64,000 nt of DNA, from NCBI GenBank assembly GCA_021229015.1, contig CM037777.1, positions 68,920,840 through 68,984,839 on the forward strand. Reading direction: 5' to 3'. Below the pieces are notes generated by a model. That model searched no databases. It had not been told where the DNA came from and was given only the letters and a program-made list of their open reading frames with translations. The stretch is from Solen grandis. Lineage: Eukaryota > Mollusca > Bivalvia > Adapedonta > Solenidae. The position numbers and the translations under genes were made by a program. Positions 47,403 through 58,376 of the stretch are shown here, in pieces. The first letter of the stretch is position 1. Each line of letters opens with the position of its first letter.

Positions 47403-48229
47403 ACAAATGCGGATCCCCTTCAAATGCAAATCAAATTGGGTGCGCTATTGGACAGTGGTAGAAGTGATTAAAGTATATTGTAATGGGTTGTACAATATTG
47501 CCATATAGCTAGTCTAGGTTTATAGTAAACATCCAGCATGCACTGGTACTTCCGCTCAAAGGATGTTGTCACTCTATTTGAATAAAGATACGATCCACAG
47601 CTAACGCTTTTGTTCTTCATGCAATCCAATTAGAATATTGATTCATAAAACACATCATCGTAACTTTACAGTTATTTAAAATCGGTGAGTGGATGTCTAT
47701 GATATTTAATATTTGAGACTGGTAGTTCTGAATTTGTATTAGTTTGTCATTTTATTGTATTAGTTTATCATTGTTTCATTAGGTGTTTGTTCATTAGTAA
47801 TGGCTTTATTTCCATGCTTGTAGCGATATTACACAATATTGTATTACATACGTACATGCATGCATTATTATTCACAAGAATTTTGTATATACTGATATTC
47901 TAAAATATATTTTATTGGTGCAGGTTTGTTTACTTATTATACAACTGCATTATAAACTCCTATCTACAATTGAACACAGCTTGGGAAATTTATTCGCTCT
48001 GGTTAACACTTATTTACAGTTTCATGTTGGTCTTAACAAACACTTCTTGTTCGATAAAAACATCATGAATTATCCATACAGTGATATCCTCATAAAGCGG
48101 CTGAACTTTCATTTAATGGCTACTTTTTTTAAAGAAATCAACATGTTACCAACAGGTACATAATAAACCAAATGAATTAAAGAAGCGATAAATTAAACTT
48201 TTTTTTTGAAAAATTTAAAATAAGATATA
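47403..48229. other. Intron, no gene recognised
   Basis: AT-rich. A plus-strand 82-codon frame (47915-48163) has no supporting feature. Confidence 0.35.
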
Positions 48230-48269
48230 TATAAAAGAGGTTGTTGCGTGTTTAAAAAGTGAAAAATAC

Positions 48270-48551
48270 CCCAATTCTTCATCAGTACTTCGTTGTGTTA
48301 TCTTCTCTCCGTCATGTGCTTTCGTTTTCTCCCCCTTCTCTCCGTCATGAGCTTTCGTTTTCTCGCCGTCATGTGCTTTCGTTTTCTCGCCGTCATGTGC
48401 TTTCGTTTTCTCCCCCTTCTCTCCGTCATGTGCTTTCGTTTTCTCGCCGTCATGTGCTTTCGATTTCTCCACGTCGGCATTCTCAATCTTGTCTTCATCT
48501 GTTTCGCCTTTTGTTTGCTTAGAACCGCCTATCCCACCGTCAGTTACCAAA
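48270..48551 (-). CDS. Array exon 1: KAHDGEK-repeat segment (93 codons, in frame)
   Basis: 1 + 279 + 2 nt. It encodes LVTDGGIGGSKQTKGETDED, KIENADVEKS, six KAHDGEK heptads with two GEK spacers, then ITQRSTDEEL and two bases of Gly. Very hydrophilic, rich in K, E, D and H; probably disordered or a single charged helix. The donor GTATTT is moderate. Inclusion in the transcript is inferred from phase, strand and position. Confidence 0.55.
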
Positions 48552-49207
48552 CTACCATGAAAATAAACGCAGAAACGCCTTTTCATCTAAGTCAAAAGAA
48601 ATTGCTTTATCAAAGCAAGGGAAACAAATCTATGTTGGGAGCGTTCTTGGATGATTGTGGAAAAAAAGGAAAGTAAAGGACTATCAACTTTCTGAATAAA
48701 TGGAATAGTTACAAGTACAAGATTTGTTTAATAGGCCTATCCGTATTAAGAAGGAGTCACCGTCAAAACGGAAATCAAGTAATTGAATACTTATTGATAA
48801 GACACTTAATATCAATTTACAATTCAATTCTTTGAAGACAATCAAATACCACTTGTTCGTTTTTATTCTCTCCATCTTTTTTTCTCTGACTGGCTGTTTG
48901 CTAACTTGTAACACAAATTTTACGTATTACGTAATCTTTGCTGCCTTATTTACCTTCAGGTCCAAGTACCGTCAGGTGATAAATTTATACACATTAAAAA
49001 AGGAGTGCGTGAATTTTAACAAATGCGTCTAAGCAACACTTTACAATTGTTTCTTATCATAAAATAATGTTTTACTATATGACTTTTCAATATTATAATG
49101 AACCGAATGCATTGAGGATACATTTTATCAAAATTATTTCATCAAATGAAATATTGAAAATGAAATATGTACAAAAGGTTGTTGCGTGTTTAAAAAGTGC
49201 AAAATAC

Positions 49208-49408
49208 CCCAATTCTTCATCAGTACTTCGTTGTGTTATCTTCTCTCCGTCATGTGCTTTCGTTTTCTCCCCTTTCTCTCCGTCATGTGCTTTCCTTTTC
49301 TCGCCGTCATGTGCTTTCGTTTTCTCCACGTCGGCATTCTCAATCTTGTCTTCATCTGTTTCGCCTTTTGTTTGCTTAGAACCGCCTATCCCACCGTCAG
49401 TTACCAAA
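49208..49408 (-). CDS. Array exon 2 (66 codons, in frame, three KAHDGEK)
   Basis: 1 + 198 + 2 nt, same ends as array exon 1 (LVTDGGIGG... to ...STDEEL). The shortest copy, with one GEK spacer. The plus-strand open frames rich in LSFSRRHV are its antisense. Confidence 0.55.
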
Positions 49409-50061
49409 CTACCATGAAAATAAACGCAGACACGCCTTTTTATCTAAGTCAAAAGAAATTGCTTTATCAAAGCAAGGGAAACAAATCTATGTTGGGAGCG
49501 TTCTTGGATGATGGTGAAAAAAAGGAAAGTAAAGGACTATCAACTTTCTGAATAAATGGAATAGTTACAAGTACAAGATTTGTTTAATAGGCCTATCCGT
49601 ATTAAGAAGGAGTCACCGTCAAAACGGAAATCAAGTAATTGTATACTTATTGATAAGACACTTAATATCAATTTACAATTTAATTCTTTGAAGACAATCA
49701 AATACCACTTGTTCGTTTTTTATTCTCTCCATCTTTTTTCTCTTACTGGCTTTTTGCTAACTTGTAACACTAATTTTACGTATTACGTAATCTTTGCTGC
49801 CTTATTTACCTTCAGGTCCAAGTACCGTCAGGTGATAAATTTATACACATTAAAAAAGGAGTGCGTGAATTTTAACAAATGCGTCGAAGCAACACTTTAC
49901 AATTATTTCTTATCATAAAATAATGTTTTATTATATGACTGTTCAATATTATAATAAACCGAATGCATTGAGGATACATTTTATCAAAATTATTTCATCA
50001 AATGAAATATTGAAAATGAAATATGTACAAAAGTATTGTGTGTTTTTAAAAGTGCAATTAC

Positions 50062-50294
50062 CCAATTCTTCATCAGTACTTCGTTGTGTTATCTTCTCTC
50101 CGTCATGTGCTTTCGTTTTCTCCCCCTTCTCTCCGTCATGTGCTTTCGTTTTCTCCCCCTTCTCTCCGTTATGTGCTTTCCTTTTCTCGCCGTCATGTGC
50201 TTTCGTTTTCTCCACGTCGGCATTCTCAATCTTGTCTTCATCTGTTTCGCCTTTTGCTTGCTTAGAACCGCCTATCCCACCGTCAGTTACCAAA
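50062..50294 (-). pseudogene. Array exon 3 (233 nt, frame-breaking)
   Basis: Same sequence type with four KAHDGEK-like heptads (one KAHNGEK). Small deletions around the donor change GGGGTATTT to GGGTAATT, so the exon loses a base before a new, good donor GTAATT. Length 233 is not a multiple of three and inclusion would shift the downstream frame. Likely skipped, or a regulatory poison exon. Confidence 0.5.
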
Positions 50295-50934
50295 CTACAT
50301 GAAAATAAACGCAGAAACGCCATTTTATCTAAGTCAAAAGAAATTGCTTTATCAAAGCAAGGGAAACAAATCTATGTTGGGAGCGTTCTTGGATGATTGT
50401 GGAAAAAAAGGAAAGTAAAGGACTATCAACTTTCTGAATAAATGGAATAGTTACAAGTACAAGATTTGTTTAATAGGCCTATCCGTATTAAGAAGGAGTC
50501 ACCGTCAAAACGGAAATCAAGTAATTGAATACTTATAGATAAGACACTTAATATCAATTTACAATTCAATTCTTTGAAGACAATCAAATACCACTTGTTC
50601 GTTATTTATTCTCTCCATCTTTTTTCTCTTACTGGCTTTATGCTAACTTGTAACACTAATTTTACGTATTACGTAATCTTTGCTGCCTTATTTACCTTCA
50701 GGTCCAAGTACCGTCAGGTGATAAATTTATACACATTAAAAAAGGAGTGCGTGAATTTTAACAAATGCGTCGAAGCAACACATTACAATTGTTTCTTATC
50801 ATAAAATAATGTTTTATTATATGACTGTTCAATATTATAATAAACCGAATGCATTGAGAATACATTTTATCAAAATTATTTCATCAAATGAAATATATAC
50901 AAAAATTGTTGCGTGTTTAAAAAGTGCAAAATAC

Positions 50935-51267
50935 CCCAATTCTTCATCAGTACTTCGTTGTGTTATCTTCTCTCCGTCATGTGGTTTCGTTTTCTCCCCC
51001 TTCTCTCCGTCATGTGCTTTCGTTTTTTCCCCCTTCTCTCCGTCATGTGCTTTCCTTTTCTCCCCCTTCTCTCCGTCATGTGCTTTCGTTTTCTCCCCCT
51101 TCTCTCCGTCATGTGCTTTCGTTTTCTCCCCTTTCTCTCCGTCATGTGCTTTCCTTTTCTCGCCGTCATGTGCTTTCGTTTTCTCCATGTCGGCATTCTC
51201 AATCTTGTCTTCATCTGTTTCACCTTTTGTTTGCTTAGAACCGCCTATCCCACCGTCAGTTACCAAA
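50935..51267 (-). CDS. Array exon 4 (110 codons, in frame, seven KAHDGEK)
   Basis: 1 + 330 + 2 nt, the longest copy, with seven heptads (one KPHDGEK) and five GEK spacers; DMEKT replaces DVEKT. The length series 201/233/282/333 across copies shows expansion and contraction of the 21-nt and 30-nt subunits. Confidence 0.55.
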
Positions 51268-51901
51268 CTACCATGAAAATAAACGCAGAAACGCCTTTTT
51301 ATCTAAGTCAAAAGAAATTGCTTTATCAAAGCAAGGGAAACAAATCTATGTTGGGAGCGTTCTTGGATGATGGTGGAAAAAAAGGAAAGTAAAGGACTAT
51401 CAACTTTCTGAATAAATGGAATAGTTACAAGTACAAGATTTGTTTAATAGGCCTATCCGTATTAAGAAGGAGTCACCGTCAAAACGAAAATCAAGTAATT
51501 GAATACTTATAGATAAGACACTTAATATCAATTTACAATTCAATTCTTTGAAGACAATCAAATACCACTTGTTCGTTTTTTATTCTCTCAATCTTTTTCT
51601 TTATGATTTTAGTAACTTGTAACAAATTTTACGGTATTATGTGGAATTTTGCTGCTTATTAACATTAGGCTCTAATATCCGTCATGTTGATAAAATTTAT
51701 ACACATTAAAAAGAGTTGGGATTTAACAAATCGCTAGCAACACATTTCATTGTTTTTATCATAAAATATGTTTTTATTATTTGACTTTTCAATATTATAA
51801 TAAACGATGCATGAGGATAATTTTATAATATTATTATCAAATGATATGAAAAGAAATATGTACAAAAGGTTGTTGCGTTGTTTAAAAGTGCAACATAATA
51901 C

Positions 51902-52102
51902 CCCATTCTTCAACAGGGACCTTCGGTTGTGTTATCTTCTAACCGTCATGTGTTGTTTTCTCCCCTTCCTCTCACGCATAAGTGCTTTTAAGTTTACTCC
52001 GTCATGTGCTTTCGTTTTCTATCCACTCGCATTTCAATCTTGTTCTTCATCTGTTCGCCTTTTGTTTGCTTAGAACCGCCTATCCCACCGTCAGTTACCA
52101 AA
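51902..52102 (-). pseudogene. Array exon 5 (decayed)
   Basis: The start LVTDGGIGGSKQTKGE is kept but indels then change the frame and a TAA follows KRKHMTE. The repeat part is mostly lost. As the outermost copy it looks oldest or unselected. Confidence 0.6.
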
Positions 52103-52570
52103 CTACCATGAAAATAAACGCAAGTACAAGTTATAGGCCTATCCGTATTAAGAAGAAGTCATCTAAGTCAAAAGAAATTGCTTTATCAAAGCAAGGGAAA
52201 CAAATCTATGTTGGGAGCGTTCTTGGATGATGGTGAAGAAATAAAGGAAAGTAAAGGACTATAAACTATTTGAATAAATGGAATAGTTACAAGTACAAGA
52301 TTTGTTTAATAGGCCTATCCGTATTAAGAAGAAGTCACCGTCAAAACGGAAATCAAGTAATTGAATACTTATAGATAACACACTTAATATCAATTTACAA
52401 TTCAATTCTTTGAAGACAATCAAATACCACTTGTTCGTTTTTTTTTCTCTCCATTTTGTAACACAAATTTTATATATTACGTAATCTTCCTTCAGGTCAA
52501 AATGATGTTTGATTCAAGAGTACAAATTAGGATTGTGGGAATTTTAACGACTGCGTCTAATTAACATTTT

Positions 52571-54132
52571 GCTTTTATATATAATCATGAAAACTAGTTT
52601 TTACCTTAAATTTTCCTGTTCAGCTATTTAAAAGCTTTACTCAAAACTATTCACACGTGAAATAGTTAAGCGATGTTAGACCTCGGCCAACTTCTTTCAT
52701 TATGTTTTCAATGATGAATTCATTTATTTATAGTCATCTGGTGGTTGTCTGGCTTTTTTAATCAGTCTTAAGTAAATATCTTGCAGGCGATAAATTTTGA
52801 TGTTTGTATTAGCCAAATAGCGACTGCAGGCTAAAAGCAGCTTGTTCACAGATGGTCAATGATTCAGAATTTGATTTTTAACTATACGTGTGTATTACAT
52901 GTATCATACCCATCTACAGACGTATGGTCACCCAATGCAGCCATCTGTGATTGTAAACAGAGGGTGATTTCCCCATTACAGGCAATACCATCACAGACAT
53001 AATTGAAACTATATTAAGAATAATAAAACTTATATTTAGATTTTCTATTTTCATTTGCCATCACTTGACTGATCACATTCACTCTTCGAGCATGCTCTTA
53101 CTTTACAGGCTGAACTTACGAAATCGATACCCTGGCCTGGTAAAGATGCCATTTTACTGAACTTGTCATGTACTACTGCAATCTAATGCTTTGGAGATAC
53201 CGTATTCTGTATCGTTTTCCCATGCAATGTGACCTACCCTTGCCGAGTTTGCAGGAAACAAAGACTTCAACATTAGAGTAGAAAAATATATATTTTCTTA
53301 ATTTCTACCTATCATCTGTGAACGAGCTGCTTTTAAACATATTGTTACAATATCACCCAAATACTGTATAACTGAACAGAAAGTAATTCAACCATCAGCA
53401 ATAGTTGTTAACGTGATGTGGAATGGAACACAATCTCAGAACGAAACTACATTTCTGAATAGCTAAACTTTCCAACCATTTTGTCTTTGAAGCTTTGTAG
53501 CTCTCTTAAAACAATGAATTGGTCATTGAACATTCAGATTTAGCGATAAAATATAGGTGCAATATAATGATAAATTTGGCAGTTGATGCAAATAAATCAT
53601 CTTATATATCGCTAATTCGAAAGTTCTCGTGTTAACAGAAACTTTTCTTGCAAAATATACACTTTTTCAATAGTTATTATTTTCATATGTTTCATGTTAT
53701 CCTTGTTAACAATATCTTAAAGTTGTCCATGAAAACCCGTGTTTACAGAAACTTTTCTGGCAAAATATACTCTTTTTTCAAGGGTTATTAAGTTGCATAT
53801 GTTTCATGTTGTCCTTTTTTATTCATATGTCCAAGTTGTCCGTGAAAAATTTTGGTTTTGAGGACCTTATTTACCCAGTGTCGATTTTTGCAAAATTCTT
53901 GAACTGATTTCAGATTAACGTACCGGCTTCCTATATCTGGTTGTACGGTGTAAACTGGGGAGTGGTCTATCTATTTTCCCATTTACAAAGCATTTTTCCC
54001 CAGCAAAAATGATGGATAACTTCGACTAATTATACATAGGGGATTTCAAATGCACAAAGACGTAGGTGACAAAGGTATAACCAGACTAGCTTTAGTTAAA
54101 TATATGAACATTAACTTAAATCTAAATAGTAC
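52571..54132. other. Intron with a two-copy ~120-bp repeat and a short inverted pair
   Basis: CAGAAACTTTTCTTGCAAAATATAC-like text occurs at about 53637 and 53747, each followed by CATATGTTTCATGTT. AAAAGCAGCTTGTTCACAGA (about 52835) is inverted at about 53315-53335 (TCTGTGAACGAGCTGCTTTT), probably ends of an old element. No exon. Confidence 0.5.
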
Positions 54133-54186
54133 CCTTTAGCAGCAACTGCAGATGGCCTGTCATCTTGGTCGTCAGGCGAATCAGTC
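54133..54186 (-). CDS. Second coding exon (TDSPDDQDD...)
   Basis: Acceptor TTTTCATTTTTTAAG, 1 + 51 + 2 nt, donor GTACTA (weak). It encodes TDSPDDQDDRPSAVAAK and two bases of Gly; acidic and disordered. The first base completes Met from the start exon. The GG end fits both the array exons (T...) and the exon at 41257 (C...). Confidence 0.65.
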
Positions 54187-54294
54187 CTTAAAAAATGAAA
54201 ACACACTTATTCTAAATATAAACATTATAAATTTCAACGACCTAATCAGATGCACATACCTAATATATTATTTAAATGTGACAAATTGTTTCGC

Positions 54295-54420
54295 AGTTTA
54301 ACGGTAGTGTATATTTACTACGGATCCGGAAGCTGCGTGTTTGACCCACTTGGTGCAAGTTAGTTTCATCATCTTTAAATGCGCAAAGTATTCGTTCAAC
54401 CAGTAAAACGACTACAGTGA
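54295..54420 (+). repeat. Degenerate tRNA-like SINE fragment
   Basis: CAGTTTAACGGTAGTG and GCGTGTTTGACCCACTTGG resemble A and B boxes. The downstream GCGCAAAGTA matches the element at 1834. Confidence 0.4.
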
Positions 54421-54503
54421 TTTACTATACATTGTGAGAATATACTCTCAATCGACGTGAAGTAAAGTTTTAAACCTTATCCATTTAAAGCCATTTCAAT
54501 TGC

Positions 54504-54742
54504 CTGACTTGACTATTTGATTTTACCGTCGCTTCGACAGTATTTCAGTCATATTGCTAATTACAGGTGGAGAAAGACCCTGAATGCACGGAGGCATCTG
54601 GATAGAACCCGACCTACCGCAAGCCATTGGAAGACTTCCTCACATGAAAATCCGAATGACCCTGCCAGGATTCGAACCTACGCGGTGAGGGGCTGTGTGA
54701 GTGTTAAAGTCAGCGACTTTACCCACTCGGCCACGGAGGCCC
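54504..54742 (-). mobile_element. SINE family 1 (minus)
   Basis: Reversed copy, slightly shortened in the body, with 13-bp duplications CCATTTCAATTGC at 54491-54503 and 54743-54755. Confidence 0.93.
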
Positions 54743-54755
54743 CCATTTCAATTGC

Positions 54756-55204
54756 ATCCAATTTAATAACATATACACACGATCCTGTATGAATAGACCA
54801 TACTTTTCACAGGAATGAAATATAGTATGTCTTTATTTGTTATATATTATGCAAGAAAAAACTGTTACGTGTTGCATACGTCAAAACATTGTGTATAACA
54901 TAAAGATATGATACACACTGATCATTATCATTACTGTATCTATTTTTGAGTGTGTACAGCTTTCATACATATATATCAATGTTATCTTAAGTATGTACTC
55001 GTGTATAGACATATAGTGCACAGGTCTGATATCACAAAAGAACAACCCATTCTAAATTCTAAACCTAAATTAGTTCGTGAGTGTATTATCTACTCGTGTG
55101 TTAACAGAACAATAAGAAACGCGATATCGTTGATTTTTTACAGCATTAATGGTATACAATGTATTTGCTCTAAAACTTCTTACATGCGTTGATATGGTTA
55201 TTTT
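54756..55204. other. Intron, no feature recognised
   Basis: AT-rich. A chance plus-strand frame only. Confidence 0.35.
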
Positions 55205-55705
55205 TTAAGCTCACATGAGCACAACGTGCTCAATGTGAGCTTTTGTGATCGCCCTTCGTCCGGCGTCCGTCGTGCGTCGTCAACAATTTGGCTTGTTAAC
55301 ACTCTAGATGCCATATTTTTTGGCCAATCTTCATGAAACTTTTGTCAGAATGTTTGTCTCCATAAAACCTTGGACAAGTTCGAAACTGGGCATGGGGTCA
55401 AATCTAGAAAACTTGTAACACTCAGAGCCACATTTTTGGCCCAATCTTATGAAACTTGGTCGAATGTTTTTCCATAAAATCTTGGACAGGTTCGAAATTG
55501 GGTCATGTGGGGTCAAAAAGTTTTTAACACTCGGTTTGGCCCAATCTTCATGAAACTTGGTCGGAATGTCTGTTTCCATAAAATCTTAGTCAAGCTCGAA
55601 AGTGGGTCATGTGATATCAAGAAGTAGGTCAATATGAAAAATCCAACATATGTTGCTCATTTATAATCAGGTGAGCGATTCAGGGCCATCATGGCTCTCT
55701 TGTTT
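55205..55705 (-). repeat. AACAAGAG...GTGAGCTT class repeat, copy 7 (reversed)
   Basis: Read on minus: starts AACAAGAGAGCCATGATGGC, CGCTCACCTGATTATAAATG, units with GGGTCAAAAAG and CCAAGATTTTATGGAA, then GACGACGCACGACGGACGCC and the hairpin GCTCACATTGAGCACGTTGTGCTCATGTGAGC. Closest to the copy at 39.6 kb. Confidence 0.87.
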
Positions 55706-55806
55706 TATAAACTTACAGTTAAATAGACACACTACTCTCCAGAGTCTAAATGATTAATATGGTGAACTTAGATCATAAATAAATATGCGACCTGACCCAA
55801 GGCAGG

Positions 55807-57492
55807 GAATCACGTGACATATGTGGTAACGCGTACTGACAATATGGCGGACTGAAACCTTTGATTCAGACCCATTTTTCAGGTATTGTTTTATTATATC
55901 ATTCATACTTACATATAATACCTGCCACAGCCTACGCGGAATAGAATATTGTTTTCGGCTATACCTTATTTTTATCTTTTTGCTGACAGTTTGCTTCGGT
56001 CGGCATTTTCAATTTTGACAATTATTTTGTTGGTAACTTCCACGCGAAATTTGTAATTTGTTATGAAAATTGTATAACAAGGTCCAATTAACCAAGAAAA
56101 AAAGTTATACTTTTTATTTATTAAAAAAATGTAACCTTTCTGCATGTTGAATATTGACTGGCCATTTTCTTTTTCGTAACAAAAATGTAAAATGAGTTGG
56201 TAACGCGCACGGGTGACGGGGGGAATCATGTGCCTTTGTACAGTAATCAAAACGAGCAATGGCGACTGCTGAGCCTCGGTAAGTTCATTATTTTGTTAAA
56301 ATTTGGTAACAAACGTTTCCAGAATCCAAACAGACCTAGCCTATCATATGCGCGGTAACTTTTTTCAAATATCGGTACTAAGTGCGTTCTTGTACGTTTT
56401 ATGGTTTTCGAGAACATTGTCTCAAATGTGTTAAAACTGCAGATGCAACCTTAGTAAACTACACTCGACATTATAAATTGGTACCAAAATAAATGAAAAG
56501 AAGCTTTCTTTTTTTTTTTTACAAAAAATACAAAACCAGTTATATTTTTGCCAACTGAGCTCGTGGAAGTCCATCTAAAATCTTGTTGAAAGATCTGTAG
56601 AATACAAATGTTCATTGCAGAGGTAATACCATTTTATTTGATAAAACTTTAAAAATCATCTCTGAAACCTATGGTCAGATTTTGATTTCCTTTGGCACAA
56701 ATAGTCACCTAATAATCATCTTCCATAATTGTTAAAATGAAGAAGATGATTTCTTAAAAAAAGTAGTCCCCACGGGGTTTGTAAATTCCCTTATATACTC
56801 TTTATAGAAAATTTAAAAAGTCATTTTCTCCGAAACCAATGCTCAGAATTTAATTTTTTTGGCACAGATAGCCACCTCTTGCCTGTTAACCATACTTGCT
56901 AAAATAAAGTTGATCTCTTGAAAAATGATGCCACATAGCATTGGTTTTAGTTTCCTAAGCGAGATAAACAATATTTTATTTTATTCACATAAATAGAGAG
57001 TATTGATTAACTCCCTTAAGACAACCATTATTCTATTTGAATACTCTAAATATAGAGTATTGATTAACTCCCTTTACTGAATTCATTCTTTTTTATAGTT
57101 GTAATTTATATAAATATCATAGGACTTGTTTCAAAGTGTTTGATTAAATTAATATATGGTATAAGTTTTTTTAAAACATTGTACTCGCTCACAAAATTAC
57201 AATCAGCTTAATTAAACAATTCAGTTGAACCTTGATTGCGAGGAAGTTACGCGCAATATAATTGTCAAAACTGAAAATGCCGGTCGAATTGTTTAGTGTT
57301 TGAGCAAACTGTCAACATAAAGATAAAAAATAAGGTATAGCCGAAAACAATAGTCTATTCCGCGTAGGTTGTGGCAGGTCTTATACGTAAGTATGAATGA
57401 TATAATAAAACATTACCTGAAAAATGGGTCTGAATCATAGGTTTCAGTCCGCCATATTGTCAGTATGCGTTACCACAAAAGTCACGTGATTC
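55807..57492. mobile_element. Nonautonomous element with ~220-bp terminal inverted repeats
   Basis: The left end GAATCACGTGACATATGTGG and the right end ...GTCACGTGATTC are inverted over about 220 bp (55807-56027 versus about 57262-57492), sharing CAATATGGCGGACTGAAACC, ATTATATCATTCATACTTAC and TTTTCGGCTATACCTTATTT. It carries no transposase. Part of the interior (56640-57245) occurs inverted at 46-47 kb. No clear target duplication. Confidence 0.78.
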
Positions 57493-57831
57493 ACTGTCGT
57501 GTTACCATTAGTTTATTTCAGATGTAAGTTTTAATATACATGTAACGAACATAATGAGCATAAATAATGGAAAAGATGAAAGACATCTCTGATCATACAT
57601 AGATATCATTGAATTCAAAAGTTGAATGGGATCAACATTATCCTAGAAATACTGTTTGTATTAGTTTATATCTCATGATTTTTCATGTCTAAAGCATGTT
57701 CTATTAATGCTTGTTCCAATGGAGCCGGGCGCAAAATGAAACATCATTACACGTGGAACGTGTGTTCCGAAAATTGAAAACAAAATTTAACAGGTACTTT
57801 GAAAGTAATAAGTGACAAAAATTAAACTTAC

Positions 57832-57869
57832 ATATCATTATGAAATTTCTGTACAATTTTGTCCTCCAT
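57832..57869 (-). CDS. Start exon of the coiled-coil gene (MEDKIVQKFHND)
   Basis: ATG at 57869 opens MEDKIVQKFHND and two bases (AT) before a strong donor GTAAGTTTAA. TAA lies in frame six bases before the ATG, so this is a true start. The exon begins at 57880 after acceptor TTTCTTTCTAG, meaning that a noncoding exon lies further upstream. The Met completed at the next junction gives ...HNDMTDSPDD. Confidence 0.72.
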
Positions 57870-57884
57870 ACCTTACTTGGCTAG

Positions 57885-58376
57885 AAAGAAAGAAAAACAA
57901 TATACAAAAATAGATACAACAGAAAATCTAACTTGAATTTGACAAACATGTGTAAAACAATTTTAAAATGTTTAATACTCATCTTTCTAAATAAAGCTTT
58001 CATTCTATTTTTACATCCTTTATTTTCACAAGATATAATATGAGGAGACTTGTTGTTGTTGCTGATTCTTCAGTTAAACTTATCACTACATTTCGATAGA
58101 TGACGTAGTTTTCTCACAACTCTAGATATAACTGCCATAAGCGCAATTATTTATAACTGTATCAAACTGACTTATTACCATCCTTTAACATGCAAATGAA
58201 TTTATTGGAATTGATTTTACAGATTTGTTGATGACCGCTACCCTGTCAGAGGAGGATTTATACCAATCAGATATGAAAGATGTAACTTTCTGCCAGTATA
58301 TCACATATAGTGACATGCATGTATATGTGCATAACAGTGTAGGATAATCCGTTTGCAGATCCAAAGAAAGCCTTGG
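57885..58376. other. 5' intron, no feature recognised
   Basis: AT-rich, single-copy-looking. Confidence 0.35.

Larger units (their letters stand above)
48230..52570 (-). repeat. Tandem array of ~0.85-0.97-kb units, each with one candidate exon
   Basis: Five units in direct order. Subtracting the variable exon leaves a nearly constant spacer of about 635-656 bp, shown by GGAATAGTTACAAGTACAAG, TAATAGGCCTATCCGTATTA and TACCGTCAGGTGATAAATTT in successive units. Units 1-4 are highly similar, unit 5 is eroded with many small indels. The exon in each unit has an acceptor (TTTATTTTCATGGTAG) and a GG|GTATTT donor on the minus strand, in the phase needed between 54133 and 41257. Confidence 0.88.
2535..57869 (-). 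other. Gene locus: modular coiled-coil protein with conserved C-terminal domain (3' end outside window)
   Basis: This gene is inferred from splice signals and phase agreement, not from a transcript. Fourteen core exons join into 398 open codons. The N-terminal about 31 residues are hydrophilic and acidic. A long coiled coil rich in E, K, Q and N follows, encoded by 63-nt exons (three heptads each) plus 93- and 159-nt exons. The C-terminal part holds a globular block with LSKIAGSKL, RPTKL, FSEIYDNEWTEAFEEL and FSLLK, then an S/T/D/E-rich linker. Introns from the first to the exon at 8242 all split a codon after its second base; introns from 7317 on are phase 0. From memory, a similar C-terminal block is common in bivalve coiled-coil proteins, some labelled mitochondria-eating-protein-like; I could not verify this. 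A scaffold role is an inference. Up to 272 more residues could come from the exon array at 48-52 kb. Confidence 0.75.

Noticed and set aside
48832..50804. Plus-strand 66-112-codon frames with a hydrophobic segment (LLTCNTNFTYYVIFAALFTF) in each array spacer
   Set aside because: They are conserved only because the spacers are recent duplicates. No start, splice or promoter context, and the edge unit breaks them.
48293..51392. Long plus-strand open frames rich in LSFSRRHV or CFRFLP repeats in the tandem array
   Set aside because: They are the antisense of the KAHDGEK minisatellite. The minus strand has matching splice sites and phase; the plus strand has none.
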